Shown: in pieces, positions 24,201-33,268 of the stretch
How positions within the stretch are numbered: position 1 is the first letter of the stretch
Layout of the letters: every line of letters starts with the position of its first letter
Source: a virus
IMG/VR virus record: IMGVR_UViG_3300022752_000027
Coordinates: 1-64,000 of that record
DNA length: 64,000 bases
Strand: one strand, 5' to 3'
Notes under the pieces: model-generated
What the model saw: the letters and a program-made list of their open reading frames with translations, nothing else
What the model was told of the DNA's origin: nothing
The model's database searches: none
Made by a program: the position numbers and the translations under genes

Positions 24201-26460
24201 ATGGAGAAAGCCAAGTGATGGATTTTTTAGAGCAACGGCATCATGTTATTATGCTGGAATAAAAGTAAGATACCGTAATCAGTACGGACAAATCGAATCA
24301 CCAAAACAGATTCCAACAGGCTGTGTATTTACAGCACTACCAGGTGGACAAGAAATAACAAATGCATATGTTAATTCAACAAATCCAAACGGTAACATAT
24401 CTCTTGTAGTAGTAAACAAAACGCCAGTTATATTAGGTGGTGATGTATATATTGGTAGATATACTGAAAAAAATACATTCTTCTATTTTTATGATTGGTT
24501 GTATAAAGTTGTGAATGGTACTGAATTAGATTATACATTCAAGTACATGATCAATACTCCAAGATTTTATGCAGATTTTACTAAATATGATATATCAGAT
24601 TTCTTTGAAGGAATTGGAAATTCTCTTGCCTCATTAGTTTCAGAGAATGACGCAACAACAATGGCATCTGCCTTACCAAATAATAAATTTAATTTAGATA
24701 CAAACAGTTTAATATATATTGCAGGATATCCATCCTTTACCCTAAGCTTAAGATTTGGAGTAAATAACTCCTACATGTATTTGTTTCAATCTGGTATTAG
24801 AGAATTTTTTGTTGAATCTGAGTATAATGTAGATCATAGAGATTGGGGAGAACTGCCGGTAGAAAAAATATATGACCCATACGGTTATGCAAATCTTAAT
24901 GATTTGTTTGATACTGAAATTATTAAAGCTGACAATTATTATAAGTATGATATTTCTCTTGGTCTTTCTAAGGTTTACAATAGTTATATATCTTGGGGAA
25001 ATTCTCAAGACAGATCATACAATCCATTTGTAGCAGAAACCTGTTATACCTATTTCCCTAATAGGGTAATATACTCATTACCAGCAGATAAAGAAGATAA
25101 GAAAGATTACTGGAGAGTATTTTTAGTAAATAACTATAATGACTTTATTGATAAGGTAACTGCATTTAAATCGATTAATAAAAACGGAGCAATAATACTT
25201 TTTGAGAATAGCACTCCATTATTATTTAATGCGGTAGATCAGTTACAAACTGTTGCTGGTACAAAAATTACAATCGGAGATGGAGGTTTATTTAGCCAAC
25301 CATTACAGACATTAAATAATGCTGATATTGAATTCCAGCACGGAGCATGTCAAGACAGACTTAGTGTAATCAATACTCCAGCAGGTATTTACTGGATGAG
25401 TGCATCACAAGGTAAGGTCTTTACTGTAGCTGATGGTATGATGGCCATATCAGATATGGGACTTAAATGGTGGTTCTCTAAATACTTGAAGTTCTTTATA
25501 TTAGAACAGTTTCCTAATTTTGATATTACCGCAAATCCTGTATTTGGTGTTGGTTGTCAAAGTGTATATGACAATGATAATGGCCTTTTATATTTCTGTA
25601 AGAAAGATTATCGACTTAAGCCAGAGTATCTGCCTGGATCAACTTATATAGGATCTGGAGAATTTAGTATACGTAATGGTGGCGTTTCTGTAAAAGTTAA
25701 GTTCAGAGACCCTCAATATTTTGAGGATGTATCTTGGACAATAAGCTTTGATACTAAAACTAAAGTTTGGTTGTCTTTTCATGATTGGCATCCTGAATAT
25801 GCATTATCAAGTATTAAAGGCTTTAATACAACACAAACTAGTGGAGTTGCAAGTTCAATCTGGAAACATGGAAACTTTACAAATAGTTTCTGCAAATTCT
25901 ATGGGGTAGACTATCCATTTACTATTGACTACGTATCATCTACAGGTCAAACAGTAAATACAACCCGTAGTGTAGAATACCTTCTTGAATCGTATGTTTA
26001 CGATACAGACGGCATTGACAGATTCCAAATCTTGGATTACAACTTTGATGAAGCTATTATATACAATACTGAGCAGACTTCTGGTTTACTTAATCTTAAA
26101 CCGACACCTAAAAACAATGCACCTCTAATAGTTAATTACCCTATTGTAAATCCATCTAGCATAGACATCCTTTATTCTAAGGAAGAGCAAAAAATTAGAT
26201 TCAATCAGTTCTGGGATATAACTAACAACAGAGGTGAATTCTTTGCCGGTGTTTTAGTACAGCAACCTATCTGGAATACAGAACTTAATGGTTATGTTAG
26301 GGTTCTTAATCCTGCAAACCTAAATTATGCAAAACCTGCATTTGAACGTAAGAAGTTTAGACATTATCTAAACCATCTGGTACTTACTAAAAAGATATCA
26401 AACAACGTAAAGATGCTATTAAAGATCGTTAATAATAAGCTTTTAAATTCTCCAAGATAA
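21262..26460 (+). CDS. tail stabilisation-type protein (P22 gp10-like position), 1732 aa
   Basis: A 1732-residue protein beginning with SFNKGMVKDMSESFMPEG and HARNLVTNS, a start I recognise from crAss-like stabilisation proteins that cap the tail. The bulk is beta-rich with many Tyr/Asn, suggesting propeller-like or beta-sandwich domains. A hydrophobic helix at about residues 714-736 (NVAFIVSVVLAIGHAAKAL) and an Ala/Gly-rich helical stretch to about 830 interrupt the beta sequence; they could be a membrane-active or internal insertion. TAATG overlap with the next gene. Host-contact or tail-closing function is inferred from position. Confidence 0.7.
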   Translation: MAKEKQNNPTGQTSLSTTNSFNKGMVKDMSESFMPEGTWYHARNLVTNSNQGDLGVVGNEPSNIQCVSISYTFIGAIPIIDDYWAIFSTDDSMSEIGLFKEQSCEYYIISRDAQWNFKRSNIIIGVSKKNFDCSFQLYWADGLNPDRTLNIGDITLGSYPNVLTQNPWPGVPYICTDTLAGPCENCEPNKPLVLAVERTRLAALMKIPCVTIQKGYSGGQLPNGSYYATIAYSVNQQRVTDYFNPSQVQPLFSHENLQGALDINFSNLDTDNFNEFQLVIVATVNQQTVARIIGYYNTQTNAVSIDFINPELESVPIQYIPLRSPAYEKSESVYSVNNYMIRTAPTGRFDFNYQPLANQIETNWVLTEYPVDYYEKGGNETGYMRDEQYCFWIRWVYNTGERSSSYHIPGRKAFTWEHDTYGIGSPDNIEYQQDNTYTPETWEVVNTAYATTPISMLPPATAPLISGLVIAKGKMGYWQSTETYPADKPDVWNATQYVWAGTTNTDYNLCGLPIRHHKMPSDFLYSSGSSIVNPAASLNYSHVRVNPFIGNLESKPVAIRLLGVEFENIKAPVDNEGNIIPGIVGYEILRSNRQGNRTIIAKGIINNMRSYRENTGGNFPNSSASEILYPNYVGNYLGPDFTLSNYMGDDRLPKNVYSDYLRDYKTDFFTFHSPDTTFQNPFLSGTELKLYGELGHPYNMRGEFEPVPGHPKEKLITNVAFIVSVVLAIGHAAKALRGDQSRTIRSGSLFNAGVSMAGTSTGTSIGNIPGAAENALANAFYINGLNPLLPGFSTITNLASNLIGQDVAIGALLAAHGVFNASATVGLGTIGASEDIQIQQSDFQHLPNAVQSFAGVPTFAYYWATRIDALVELIKALLPYRDYVYRSVSHLDLSVVSPGNVKIGNTRRWIKDSTYLENQFTVLGNLQVNNLYRPKAVGLQVGNIGFSNPQVVDSSVQTIGSVTGGDGSVGFTGAINYGIKWRKPSDGFFRATASCYYAGIKVRYRNQYGQIESPKQIPTGCVFTALPGGQEITNAYVNSTNPNGNISLVVVNKTPVILGGDVYIGRYTEKNTFFYFYDWLYKVVNGTELDYTFKYMINTPRFYADFTKYDISDFFEGIGNSLASLVSENDATTMASALPNNKFNLDTNSLIYIAGYPSFTLSLRFGVNNSYMYLFQSGIREFFVESEYNVDHRDWGELPVEKIYDPYGYANLNDLFDTEIIKADNYYKYDISLGLSKVYNSYISWGNSQDRSYNPFVAETCYTYFPNRVIYSLPADKEDKKDYWRVFLVNNYNDFIDKVTAFKSINKNGAIILFENSTPLLFNAVDQLQTVAGTKITIGDGGLFSQPLQTLNNADIEFQHGACQDRLSVINTPAGIYWMSASQGKVFTVADGMMAISDMGLKWWFSKYLKFFILEQFPNFDITANPVFGVGCQSVYDNDNGLLYFCKKDYRLKPEYLPGSTYIGSGEFSIRNGGVSVKVKFRDPQYFEDVSWTISFDTKTKVWLSFHDWHPEYALSSIKGFNTTQTSGVASSIWKHGNFTNSFCKFYGVDYPFTIDYVSSTGQTVNTTRSVEYLLESYVYDTDGIDRFQILDYNFDEAIIYNTEQTSGLLNLKPTPKNNAPLIVNYPIVNPSSIDILYSKEEQKIRFNQFWDITNNRGEFFAGVLVQQPIWNTELNGYVRVLNPANLNYAKPAFERKKFRHYLNHLVLTKKISNNVKMLLKIVNNKLLNSPR

Positions 26461-28148
26461 TGGCAAAGTTTAAAGTAAGCAAGTACGGACAATGGAAGTA
26501 TCCGGGACAGCCTACTGCAGTTCCAACAGAAGATGGTAGAATAACAATGGAAGGAGTGCCGTATCCTGTAATGGGATATGTACCAGGTCAACCTCCAATC
26601 ATAATGCAGCCTGGAAGTAACTATCAATTTCCAGGAAAAATGGTATATGAAATACCAATGGCTTATGGAGGAGATATATCTATACCAGATCTATCTAGAC
26701 CTAATTGGCTAGATAAAGCTCAGAAAGGTCAGCAGGTAAAATACTATGATGATCCATTACAGTTTAAACAAGCTAATAAAGCATATGAGGATAGTCTAAG
26801 TTTATATAATCAATATCCAGTACCATCATGGATGGTTAACCATAAAAGTGTACCCTGGCAAGAAATACAAAATGAATTTATTAGAAATAGAGATCCAGGT
26901 TATCTCAACTATTTTGGCGCAGTATTAAATGATAAACTAGCACTAGATCAAAAATCAAAAACTAAAATTGCACCTGTTGGTATAGCCCCGCTAACTGCAG
27001 ATACAGAAACATCAGATACCTCATATAATTACGTTTATAAAAAACCAACTCAGAAACCGGTATATAAAGAAAAGCCCAAAGTAGAATCCATACCATATAG
27101 AGAAGCTAGACTTGAAATGTCAGATACAGGTCTTATGCCTATGACATATATGCCTCCAAGTAATACAGCAGCTGTATTATCTAAAATCAAAGAGGAAGAC
27201 ATGTATAAACAAGCGCCTAAAGTAATTCCTGCACCTAACTTTAGGCATGGTGGTTGGCTAGATACATATCAAGATGGTAGTCAAGTAGCTGCTAATCTTC
27301 CCTGGATAAATCAACAAGGTCAATATCAAGATCCAAATGGTGTAGGACCTACTGTGCAAAAAGCTGCACAAGCTAAAGAAGAAAAACTTAAGCAGGCAGT
27401 ACGAAATAGTCAATCTATGCAGTTACCATCAGGAGCAATAACTCCTGTAATGGGTCCTGTAGAATATGCATTGATGGCACCTGTTGCTGGAGCATCTGCT
27501 ATGAAAGCAGCACCTATTATTGGATCAGCTTTAAATGCACCAATTGCAGGAGTATCTGGAGCAACTATAGGTAATGCTTTAGGTGCTTTAGGGGCAACAG
27601 ATGCGGTAGTAAATAGATTACCAGAGATTCCAGGACAACTAAGCAGAGGGGAATATATGGATGCTGCAGTTAATGCAGCTACAGGAGCACTAGATTTATA
27701 TGGTGCTAATATGGTTAGTCCATTATTTAAAGGCCCCACAAAAGGTATCACAAATACATACAATCCTTCCGAAGATGATATCATTAGAGGTTTGCTGAGA
27801 AACGCAAATCGTAATGAAATAGAAAGAATGAATAGGGTAAAACCAGTGGACGTAAGTTTATCTCAATACCCATATCTAAAATCAGGTCCTACTCTTAGCA
27901 AACATGATGAACTTGTTATGGATAGTTATACCAGCGGTAGATGGCCTAATGAACCAGGGTTTTGGAGATGGTATAATAAAAAAGAGCATGGACTAGATTA
28001 TGATAGGCCAATTACTAAATTTTATGATCCAGCCATTCCGAAAGAAAAAGATGGAGGATGGTTAGATAACTATCAAGATTATAACTATATTAAGTATAAA
28101 GACTTATCTTTGTCAAAAGGCACAGGCTGGTTGGATAATTACAAATAA
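26460..28148 (+). CDS. cargo-type virion protein with WLD repeat motif (562 aa)
   Basis: 562 residues, Pro/Tyr/Gln-rich and poorly ordered at the N-terminus, with an Ala/Gly-rich hydrophobic part at about 330-410 (MAPVAGASAMKAAPIIGSAL). Four copies of W-L-D-x-[AY]-[QK] occur at W83, W266, W534 and W557. The first two extend the match (WLDKAQKGQQV and WLDTYQDGSQV). The position after the tail stabilisation gene and before other giant proteins agrees with cargo proteins stored in the crAss-like tail or capsid and released with DNA; that assignment is inference. Confidence 0.6.
   Translation: MAKFKVSKYGQWKYPGQPTAVPTEDGRITMEGVPYPVMGYVPGQPPIIMQPGSNYQFPGKMVYEIPMAYGGDISIPDLSRPNWLDKAQKGQQVKYYDDPLQFKQANKAYEDSLSLYNQYPVPSWMVNHKSVPWQEIQNEFIRNRDPGYLNYFGAVLNDKLALDQKSKTKIAPVGIAPLTADTETSDTSYNYVYKKPTQKPVYKEKPKVESIPYREARLEMSDTGLMPMTYMPPSNTAAVLSKIKEEDMYKQAPKVIPAPNFRHGGWLDTYQDGSQVAANLPWINQQGQYQDPNGVGPTVQKAAQAKEEKLKQAVRNSQSMQLPSGAITPVMGPVEYALMAPVAGASAMKAAPIIGSALNAPIAGVSGATIGNALGALGATDAVVNRLPEIPGQLSRGEYMDAAVNAATGALDLYGANMVSPLFKGPTKGITNTYNPSEDDIIRGLLRNANRNEIERMNRVKPVDVSLSQYPYLKSGPTLSKHDELVMDSYTSGRWPNEPGFWRWYNKKEHGLDYDRPITKFYDPAIPKEKDGGWLDNYQDYNYIKYKDLSLSKGTGWLDNYK
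26706..28145 (+). repeat. four dispersed WLDxY/AQ peptide motifs
   Basis: Copies at residues 83-93, 266-276, 534-540 and 557-562 of the overlapping gene. The extreme C-terminal copy (GTGWLDNYK) ends the protein. Spacing is irregular, so these are short linear motifs rather than a tandem domain. Confidence 0.6.
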
Positions 28149-28153
28149 ATTTC

Positions 28154-30370
28154 ATGAAAAAAGAAATTCTAAAACTTACAGGTCTTACTGAGGATCAATT
28201 CTATAGAATGTACCCTACAGAAGAAGCATTTAAAAAAGCTTACCCTAATTATAAAATGGGTGGTACTCCTGAAGCATTTCCTCAGATAGCAACTGCAGAT
28301 AACTTCTTTAGTTATGGAGTTCCTGTACCTCCTACTATTCATGCATATGGAGGACCTGTATATCCACAGATCCAGACTGAGGCACAGTTCTTTAGCCCTG
28401 TTTATAGTAATAGTAATAATGCATATGCCGTAGGTGGTAGTTACATGGAAGCATATCCTCAAGCTAAAACATATCCACAAGGTCCAGTAGGTGGTTCTGC
28501 ATTTTATACTATGCAGGACGGTGGTCAAGGTATGCCTGAACCACAGAAAGACCAGACCTTCTATACGCAAAAGATGAATGACTTCTTTGATAAATTGCGT
28601 CAGTCGGCCTATAAAAATATACAGAATGGTATTATGAATAGTGAACCAGATACTACCTCAGCAACCCCAGAACTTAGTATGGGTAGAAGAGGTGGTATGC
28701 TTTCATATCAAAGTAATACATCAACTGGTCAAACAACAACACCAACTGCAACACCTAATTATCAAACAGTTACAACTGCAGATGGGCAGACGTTTCTTGT
28801 AGGACCTAATAATCAGCTGTATTCTCCATTTAAGGGTAATCAAACTGCTGCAACAACAAATCAAAATGCTGTAAACTATTATCCATATATGAATAATGGT
28901 AGATATATCGGTACTGGTCTTGATGCTGTTGCTAATTACTTAATTCCAAATAATCAAAGAGAAAGATATAGAAACATTAGGGAGCAAAGAGGACTTGGTT
29001 TAGGTGATCTTACACCGTCTCAACTTGAGTCAATAAAATCTGGTGCTGCTAATGTTGCGGATATTAATTTAGATTATAGGCGTACTCTTTTTCCCTGGTC
29101 AAAAAATAAACTTAAAAGTGTAAATATTAAGTTTAAAACTCCTGGACAAGCTGCTGATACACAAACAACCCAGGCACCATTATTAATGCCTAACCAAAAG
29201 TCTTTTGATCCAACTGTTAAAACACAACAGCCTACTACATCTCAACAGACAAGTACTACTTCAACAACTACTCCAGCGAGTAATCAAACTCAGCAAACTG
29301 CTACAACAGCAACTACATCAACAGCTGCTCCGACAAAACAGACTACTGCAGATGTAAATAAAGCTGTAGCTGCAATGCAGGAAGAAGCAAGAAGCAGAGG
29401 TATACAAAGTCCATTCTTCTATAATCCTGAATCTGATGAAGATCTTATGCCTGCTGATGAAAGAATGAGGGCACAGGAAGCTAAATCAGCTGTAGATGCT
29501 GAATTTAAAAATTACGAGAACTATAAGAAGTTTAGGGCTATTCAGGAAAGAATGGGAACTACTCCAGAAGAGTATGACTATACTAAAGTTTATGATTACC
29601 AGACTAAGGAAGCAACTAGACCAGGTGCAAAAGCTTCAACTCCTGCAGCAACAATGCAGTCAAGTAATACTAAAAAAAGTCAAGCACCATCTAATACAAA
29701 GTCTATGGATCCTAATGTAGCTAAAAAGAAAGCAGCTATGAAAAATCCTCCTGTTAATCAAGAATTTATTGATGCCATAAAAGGGGTACAAAATACTGCT
29801 CCCGCAGGTACTATGGATACTACTACTTGGCCTGGTATTTATTCTGCTCCTGGAACACAAAAGTATGATGGACCAGATCTCCCATTTAGAATGGGAGGAC
29901 CATACGCATTGCCAATGTATCAAGGTATGACTGGACCAAGTCAGGTACCATTTCAAGCACCTTGGCAAAGAACATTAGATCTTATTGACCAAGGTAATTA
30001 TAAACTAAATGAAAAGGGACAGTCACAATACGTTGGACCAGATGAGTTTGAAGTTGGTTATAATGTAGGTCGAACTAAGAAAAAAGATGTTAATCCATAT
30101 GGTTCTGCCATGATGCGTATGGCAGCTGGAGTTATAGATAACGTTAGAAATAGGAATGAGGCTAAAAACTATATGGAACAGTCGCTTGCTGCAGATCAAG
30201 TATTCGGACAGTTTGGTCAAGACCGTGGTGATTATACTATAAATACAGGTGCATTTAGACCTGATCAAATGATTCCAGTTGGACAAAATGGTGGTATGAT
30301 GATGTATGATGTTGCTGATTTATTTTTTCTAACTCCTCAGATGCTTAAAAAAACTAAGGGTAATAAGTAA
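28154..30370 (+). CDS. cargo-type virion protein with PQI-FFS repeats and Thr/Gln linker (738 aa)
   Basis: 738 residues. The N-terminus has a short helical segment (KLTGLTEDQFYRMYPTEEAF) then two copies of PQI-x-T-x-x-x-F-F-S (residues about 43-54 and 74-84). A low-complexity Thr/Gln/Ser stretch lies at about residues 355-400 (TSTTTPASNQTQQTATTATT). The C-terminal part contains FRMGGPYALPMYQGM and a hydrophobic Leu/Phe end (VADLFFLTPQMLKKTKGNK). Nothing enzymatic is visible. By position between other giant proteins it is likely packaged or ejected. Low complexity suggests an extended, unfoldable chain. Confidence 0.6.
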   Translation: MKKEILKLTGLTEDQFYRMYPTEEAFKKAYPNYKMGGTPEAFPQIATADNFFSYGVPVPPTIHAYGGPVYPQIQTEAQFFSPVYSNSNNAYAVGGSYMEAYPQAKTYPQGPVGGSAFYTMQDGGQGMPEPQKDQTFYTQKMNDFFDKLRQSAYKNIQNGIMNSEPDTTSATPELSMGRRGGMLSYQSNTSTGQTTTPTATPNYQTVTTADGQTFLVGPNNQLYSPFKGNQTAATTNQNAVNYYPYMNNGRYIGTGLDAVANYLIPNNQRERYRNIREQRGLGLGDLTPSQLESIKSGAANVADINLDYRRTLFPWSKNKLKSVNIKFKTPGQAADTQTTQAPLLMPNQKSFDPTVKTQQPTTSQQTSTTSTTTPASNQTQQTATTATTSTAAPTKQTTADVNKAVAAMQEEARSRGIQSPFFYNPESDEDLMPADERMRAQEAKSAVDAEFKNYENYKKFRAIQERMGTTPEEYDYTKVYDYQTKEATRPGAKASTPAATMQSSNTKKSQAPSNTKSMDPNVAKKKAAMKNPPVNQEFIDAIKGVQNTAPAGTMDTTTWPGIYSAPGTQKYDGPDLPFRMGGPYALPMYQGMTGPSQVPFQAPWQRTLDLIDQGNYKLNEKGQSQYVGPDEFEVGYNVGRTKKKDVNPYGSAMMRMAAGVIDNVRNRNEAKNYMEQSLAADQVFGQFGQDRGDYTINTGAFRPDQMIPVGQNGGMMMYDVADLFFLTPQMLKKTKGNK

Positions 30371-30379
30371 TTTTGTACT

Positions 30380-33211
30380 ATGTATAATAAAAGCTTTGTA
30401 CAGGCCTATCAAATGGCCCCCACATATATACCAAATTCATTAGCTAAAAAGCCTTTATCAGTAAGGCAGTCATTAGGTCCTGTAGATAGGTCTATGGCTA
30501 ATGTAGAAACAGAAGGTGGTGAAACTGTATTTCTTCCGGATAAAGAAGGATTGCCAGCACATTTTAGAATACATGGTCCGAGACATACTCAGGGCGGAGT
30601 ACCCATGAATATACCCCCAGACTCTTTTGTATTTAGTGATACAAAGAGTATGAGGATTAAGGATCCAGATCTTATAAAAGAGTTTGGAATGCCTGCAAGT
30701 AAAAAAGGTTATACTCCAGCTGAGATTGCAAAAAAATATGATATAAATAAGTTTAGAAGAATTCTGCAAGATCCAGATTCTGATAAACTGCAGATTCAAA
30801 CTGCAGAGTATAACATTGCAAACTTTCAAGTTAAACTAGGAAAGTTAGCACTAATTCAAGAATCTATGAAAGGATTTCCTGGAGGAATTCCTTTAGTTGC
30901 TATGCCATATCTGGCAAAGTACAACATAGATCCTGAGATGATTTTGCCAACTATTCTTCCATCTGGTGGAGGTAATCAAATGCCTCAACAAATGCCAACA
31001 GCAAGATATGGTGGTGGAATGCAGATGTTCCAAGTTGGTGGAACTAATCAGATGACACCTCAACAACAGGCTGAGTTAGATTCATTACCATCAAGAAGAG
31101 ATATTAGACGTGCAGAAAGAAGAGCAAAACGTGAGGCAGAAAAAAAATATTTAATTAATTACTATGTTCAACTTCTTAATGGAGTTGTTTCAGATACTAC
31201 AGCTGGAAATGATGAGGAAGCCAATTTATCTACAGGCGTATTCTATAGACAAGATTCAAACGGTAACCCATACTACGTAGACGGTAGAGGTATCCGAGTA
31301 AAAAGTTTTGATACTTCTTATTATGGTCCTAATAACTTACCTACTACTAAAGATGGTGAAAGAATTATTGAGAAGAATGGCAAAAGATACCGTGTAACAA
31401 CCACTGTAAAGAAAGGTACTAAGATAGACCAGTCTAAAGTAAAGCCTAAAGATCAAGCTGTTAATAGCGGAGATATATATCTTGAGAATGGTAAGTATTA
31501 CCAAATTGGGGATTATGATACCACAAAACCAATCCGCGCAACTAAATCAGGTCAACAAATTGATCCTGCACAGTTTGAACAAAACAAAATAAAGGCAACT
31601 GAAATTCTTAATAGACTTCAAAAGGATGGTGCTGCAGTATACCATGACCAACCATTTACTGTAGGCAATCAAACTAAAAATCCTGGATGGGAAATTAAGT
31701 CCAATGCCAGAAACAAAATGACTACAGAAGAAAAAGAATTCTTAACTGATTTCTTTTCTGTAGGTAAAAACTCTGGACAGATTGGAGCAGGTACTCCAGA
31801 ATTAAATGTATCTCTACAGGGTGCAGGAGATAGCGGATTCTATGGATTTACTAATCCAGATTTTTATGAATACCGTTTTTGGAAAGCTAGAAATCAAGAT
31901 AAAGCTGCTGCAGATTGGGATAAACTTCCAGAAGAAACAGTAAATGGTGTACCTGGTAGAAAGGCTAACAGAAAAAACATGTTACTTAGTATAGGATTTG
32001 ATATTAATGATCCACATCTATCAGCTAACATAGATAATCCTGAGAAGCTTTATAATAAAGACTTTGTATCTGGTAGAAAAGTAGCTAAGCTTAATAGACC
32101 AATAAAAGATGCCGATGGTAAGGAGTACAACAATCTTGGATTTGCAGATGCTTTAGAATCTTATTTTACAGATGCTGACTTCAGACCAGGACTTGGTTCT
32201 GATAAAAAATTAGGTCTTGAACATGCTGATGCATTTACCTATGACAAACCTGTTACAGAAGTTTCTCCTGGAGATGAGGAAGTAACTAAAGAAGAGGAAA
32301 TTCTTAAAAAAGAAACTCCTAATTATAGAAGATCAGGAGCATATGCACCTTGGTGGTTACAAGATATTATAAAAACATCAGGAGCATTATATGATCTATA
32401 CGACATTAAAAAATATAAGCCATATAAGCCTACATATGCGCCATATGTTCCTAGTCCTACGTTCTATGATCCAACCAGAGAAATAGCTGCTCTGCAGGAA
32501 ACTGCAGGTATTGCTACTGATGTAATGCGGGGTATGGGAACTAGTGCACAATCAATGGGTGCTAGACTTGCCGCCATTCAAGGTACAGCTGCAGAAAGTA
32601 TTGCAAATACAATGGGTAAATACAACAACTTAAATGTTGGTGTAGCTAATGAATTTGCATACAAGAAAGCTGATATCATGAATGAGGCAGCGATAAAGAA
32701 CCAAATGTTTACTAAGCAATACGTAGATGAGTTTAATACACTTAATCAAAACTACGATAATGCTAAACGTATGGCTAGAGGTAATCTACGTCAATCTTAT
32801 ATTGATGCTGTTACAAATAGGGCGCAGGCACAGGTATTAAATGATCTGTATCCTAATTACCAAATTGACCCAGCTACTGGTGGCTTTATGGTATTTAACA
32901 GAGGAACAGATATGGTTCCAGATGAAAATGCTGGACAAACATCTATGGCTAGACAAAATGCTGATGCATTCTATAATTGGTGGAAGAATGATCATCCAGA
33001 TCTTGATGCTGATCAGGCTACTTCTATCTGGACTGCTACGTCAAGAATGAAACCTCAGACCATGACTCCACAACAGGATTATTATAATGCATATTCTAAT
33101 GTGCTTAATAGTAACATGCCTGTGCAGAATCCTGGACCTGGTAATTATTATCTGAATCAAAGAAACGGTGGACCTGTACCATTTACATATACAGTAGGCT
33201 ATTCACGATAA
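30380..33211 (+). CDS. conserved crAss-like giant virion protein (943 aa)
   Basis: 943 residues. The N-terminal 190 residues are the most conserved-looking part: SLGPVDRSMANVETEGGETV, then HFRIHGPRHTQGGVPMNIPP, then VFSDTKSMRIKDPDLIKEFG. This segment I associate with crAss-like virion proteins. A basic helix (SRRDIRRAERRAKREAEKK, about residues 237-255) follows. The C-terminal third is helical (GIATDVMRGMGTSAQSMGAR). No catalytic motif recognised. The HGPRHTQGG motif suggests a specific N-terminal domain, perhaps peptide or nucleic-acid binding, but I cannot name it. Probably packaged cargo. Confidence 0.65.
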   Translation: MYNKSFVQAYQMAPTYIPNSLAKKPLSVRQSLGPVDRSMANVETEGGETVFLPDKEGLPAHFRIHGPRHTQGGVPMNIPPDSFVFSDTKSMRIKDPDLIKEFGMPASKKGYTPAEIAKKYDINKFRRILQDPDSDKLQIQTAEYNIANFQVKLGKLALIQESMKGFPGGIPLVAMPYLAKYNIDPEMILPTILPSGGGNQMPQQMPTARYGGGMQMFQVGGTNQMTPQQQAELDSLPSRRDIRRAERRAKREAEKKYLINYYVQLLNGVVSDTTAGNDEEANLSTGVFYRQDSNGNPYYVDGRGIRVKSFDTSYYGPNNLPTTKDGERIIEKNGKRYRVTTTVKKGTKIDQSKVKPKDQAVNSGDIYLENGKYYQIGDYDTTKPIRATKSGQQIDPAQFEQNKIKATEILNRLQKDGAAVYHDQPFTVGNQTKNPGWEIKSNARNKMTTEEKEFLTDFFSVGKNSGQIGAGTPELNVSLQGAGDSGFYGFTNPDFYEYRFWKARNQDKAAADWDKLPEETVNGVPGRKANRKNMLLSIGFDINDPHLSANIDNPEKLYNKDFVSGRKVAKLNRPIKDADGKEYNNLGFADALESYFTDADFRPGLGSDKKLGLEHADAFTYDKPVTEVSPGDEEVTKEEEILKKETPNYRRSGAYAPWWLQDIIKTSGALYDLYDIKKYKPYKPTYAPYVPSPTFYDPTREIAALQETAGIATDVMRGMGTSAQSMGARLAAIQGTAAESIANTMGKYNNLNVGVANEFAYKKADIMNEAAIKNQMFTKQYVDEFNTLNQNYDNAKRMARGNLRQSYIDAVTNRAQAQVLNDLYPNYQIDPATGGFMVFNRGTDMVPDENAGQTSMARQNADAFYNWWKNDHPDLDADQATSIWTATSRMKPQTMTPQQDYYNAYSNVLNSNMPVQNPGPGNYYLNQRNGGPVPFTYTVGYSR

Positions 33212-33222
33212 TTTAAACCTGA

Positions 33223-33250
33223 AAAGTTTATTAAACTTTATAAATTTTTT
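33223..33250 (+). terminator. weak A/T hairpin with T-run between giant genes
   Basis: AAAGTTT (33223-33229) and AAACTTT (33233-33239) form a 7-bp A/T-rich stem with a 3-base loop, followed by a TTTTTT run near 33245-33250. It lies in the 57-base gap before the 1108-residue gene. It may be a weak terminator, or part of an A/T-rich promoter leader; the low stem stability makes both uncertain. Confidence 0.35.
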
Positions 33251-33268
33251 CGTATTTTAGTATAAGAA

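Noticed and set aside
28154-33211. Collagen-like or amyloid repeats in the Thr/Gln-rich cargo proteins
   Set aside because: There is no regular Gly-x-y period and the Thr/Gln stretch is short; it reads as a flexible linker.
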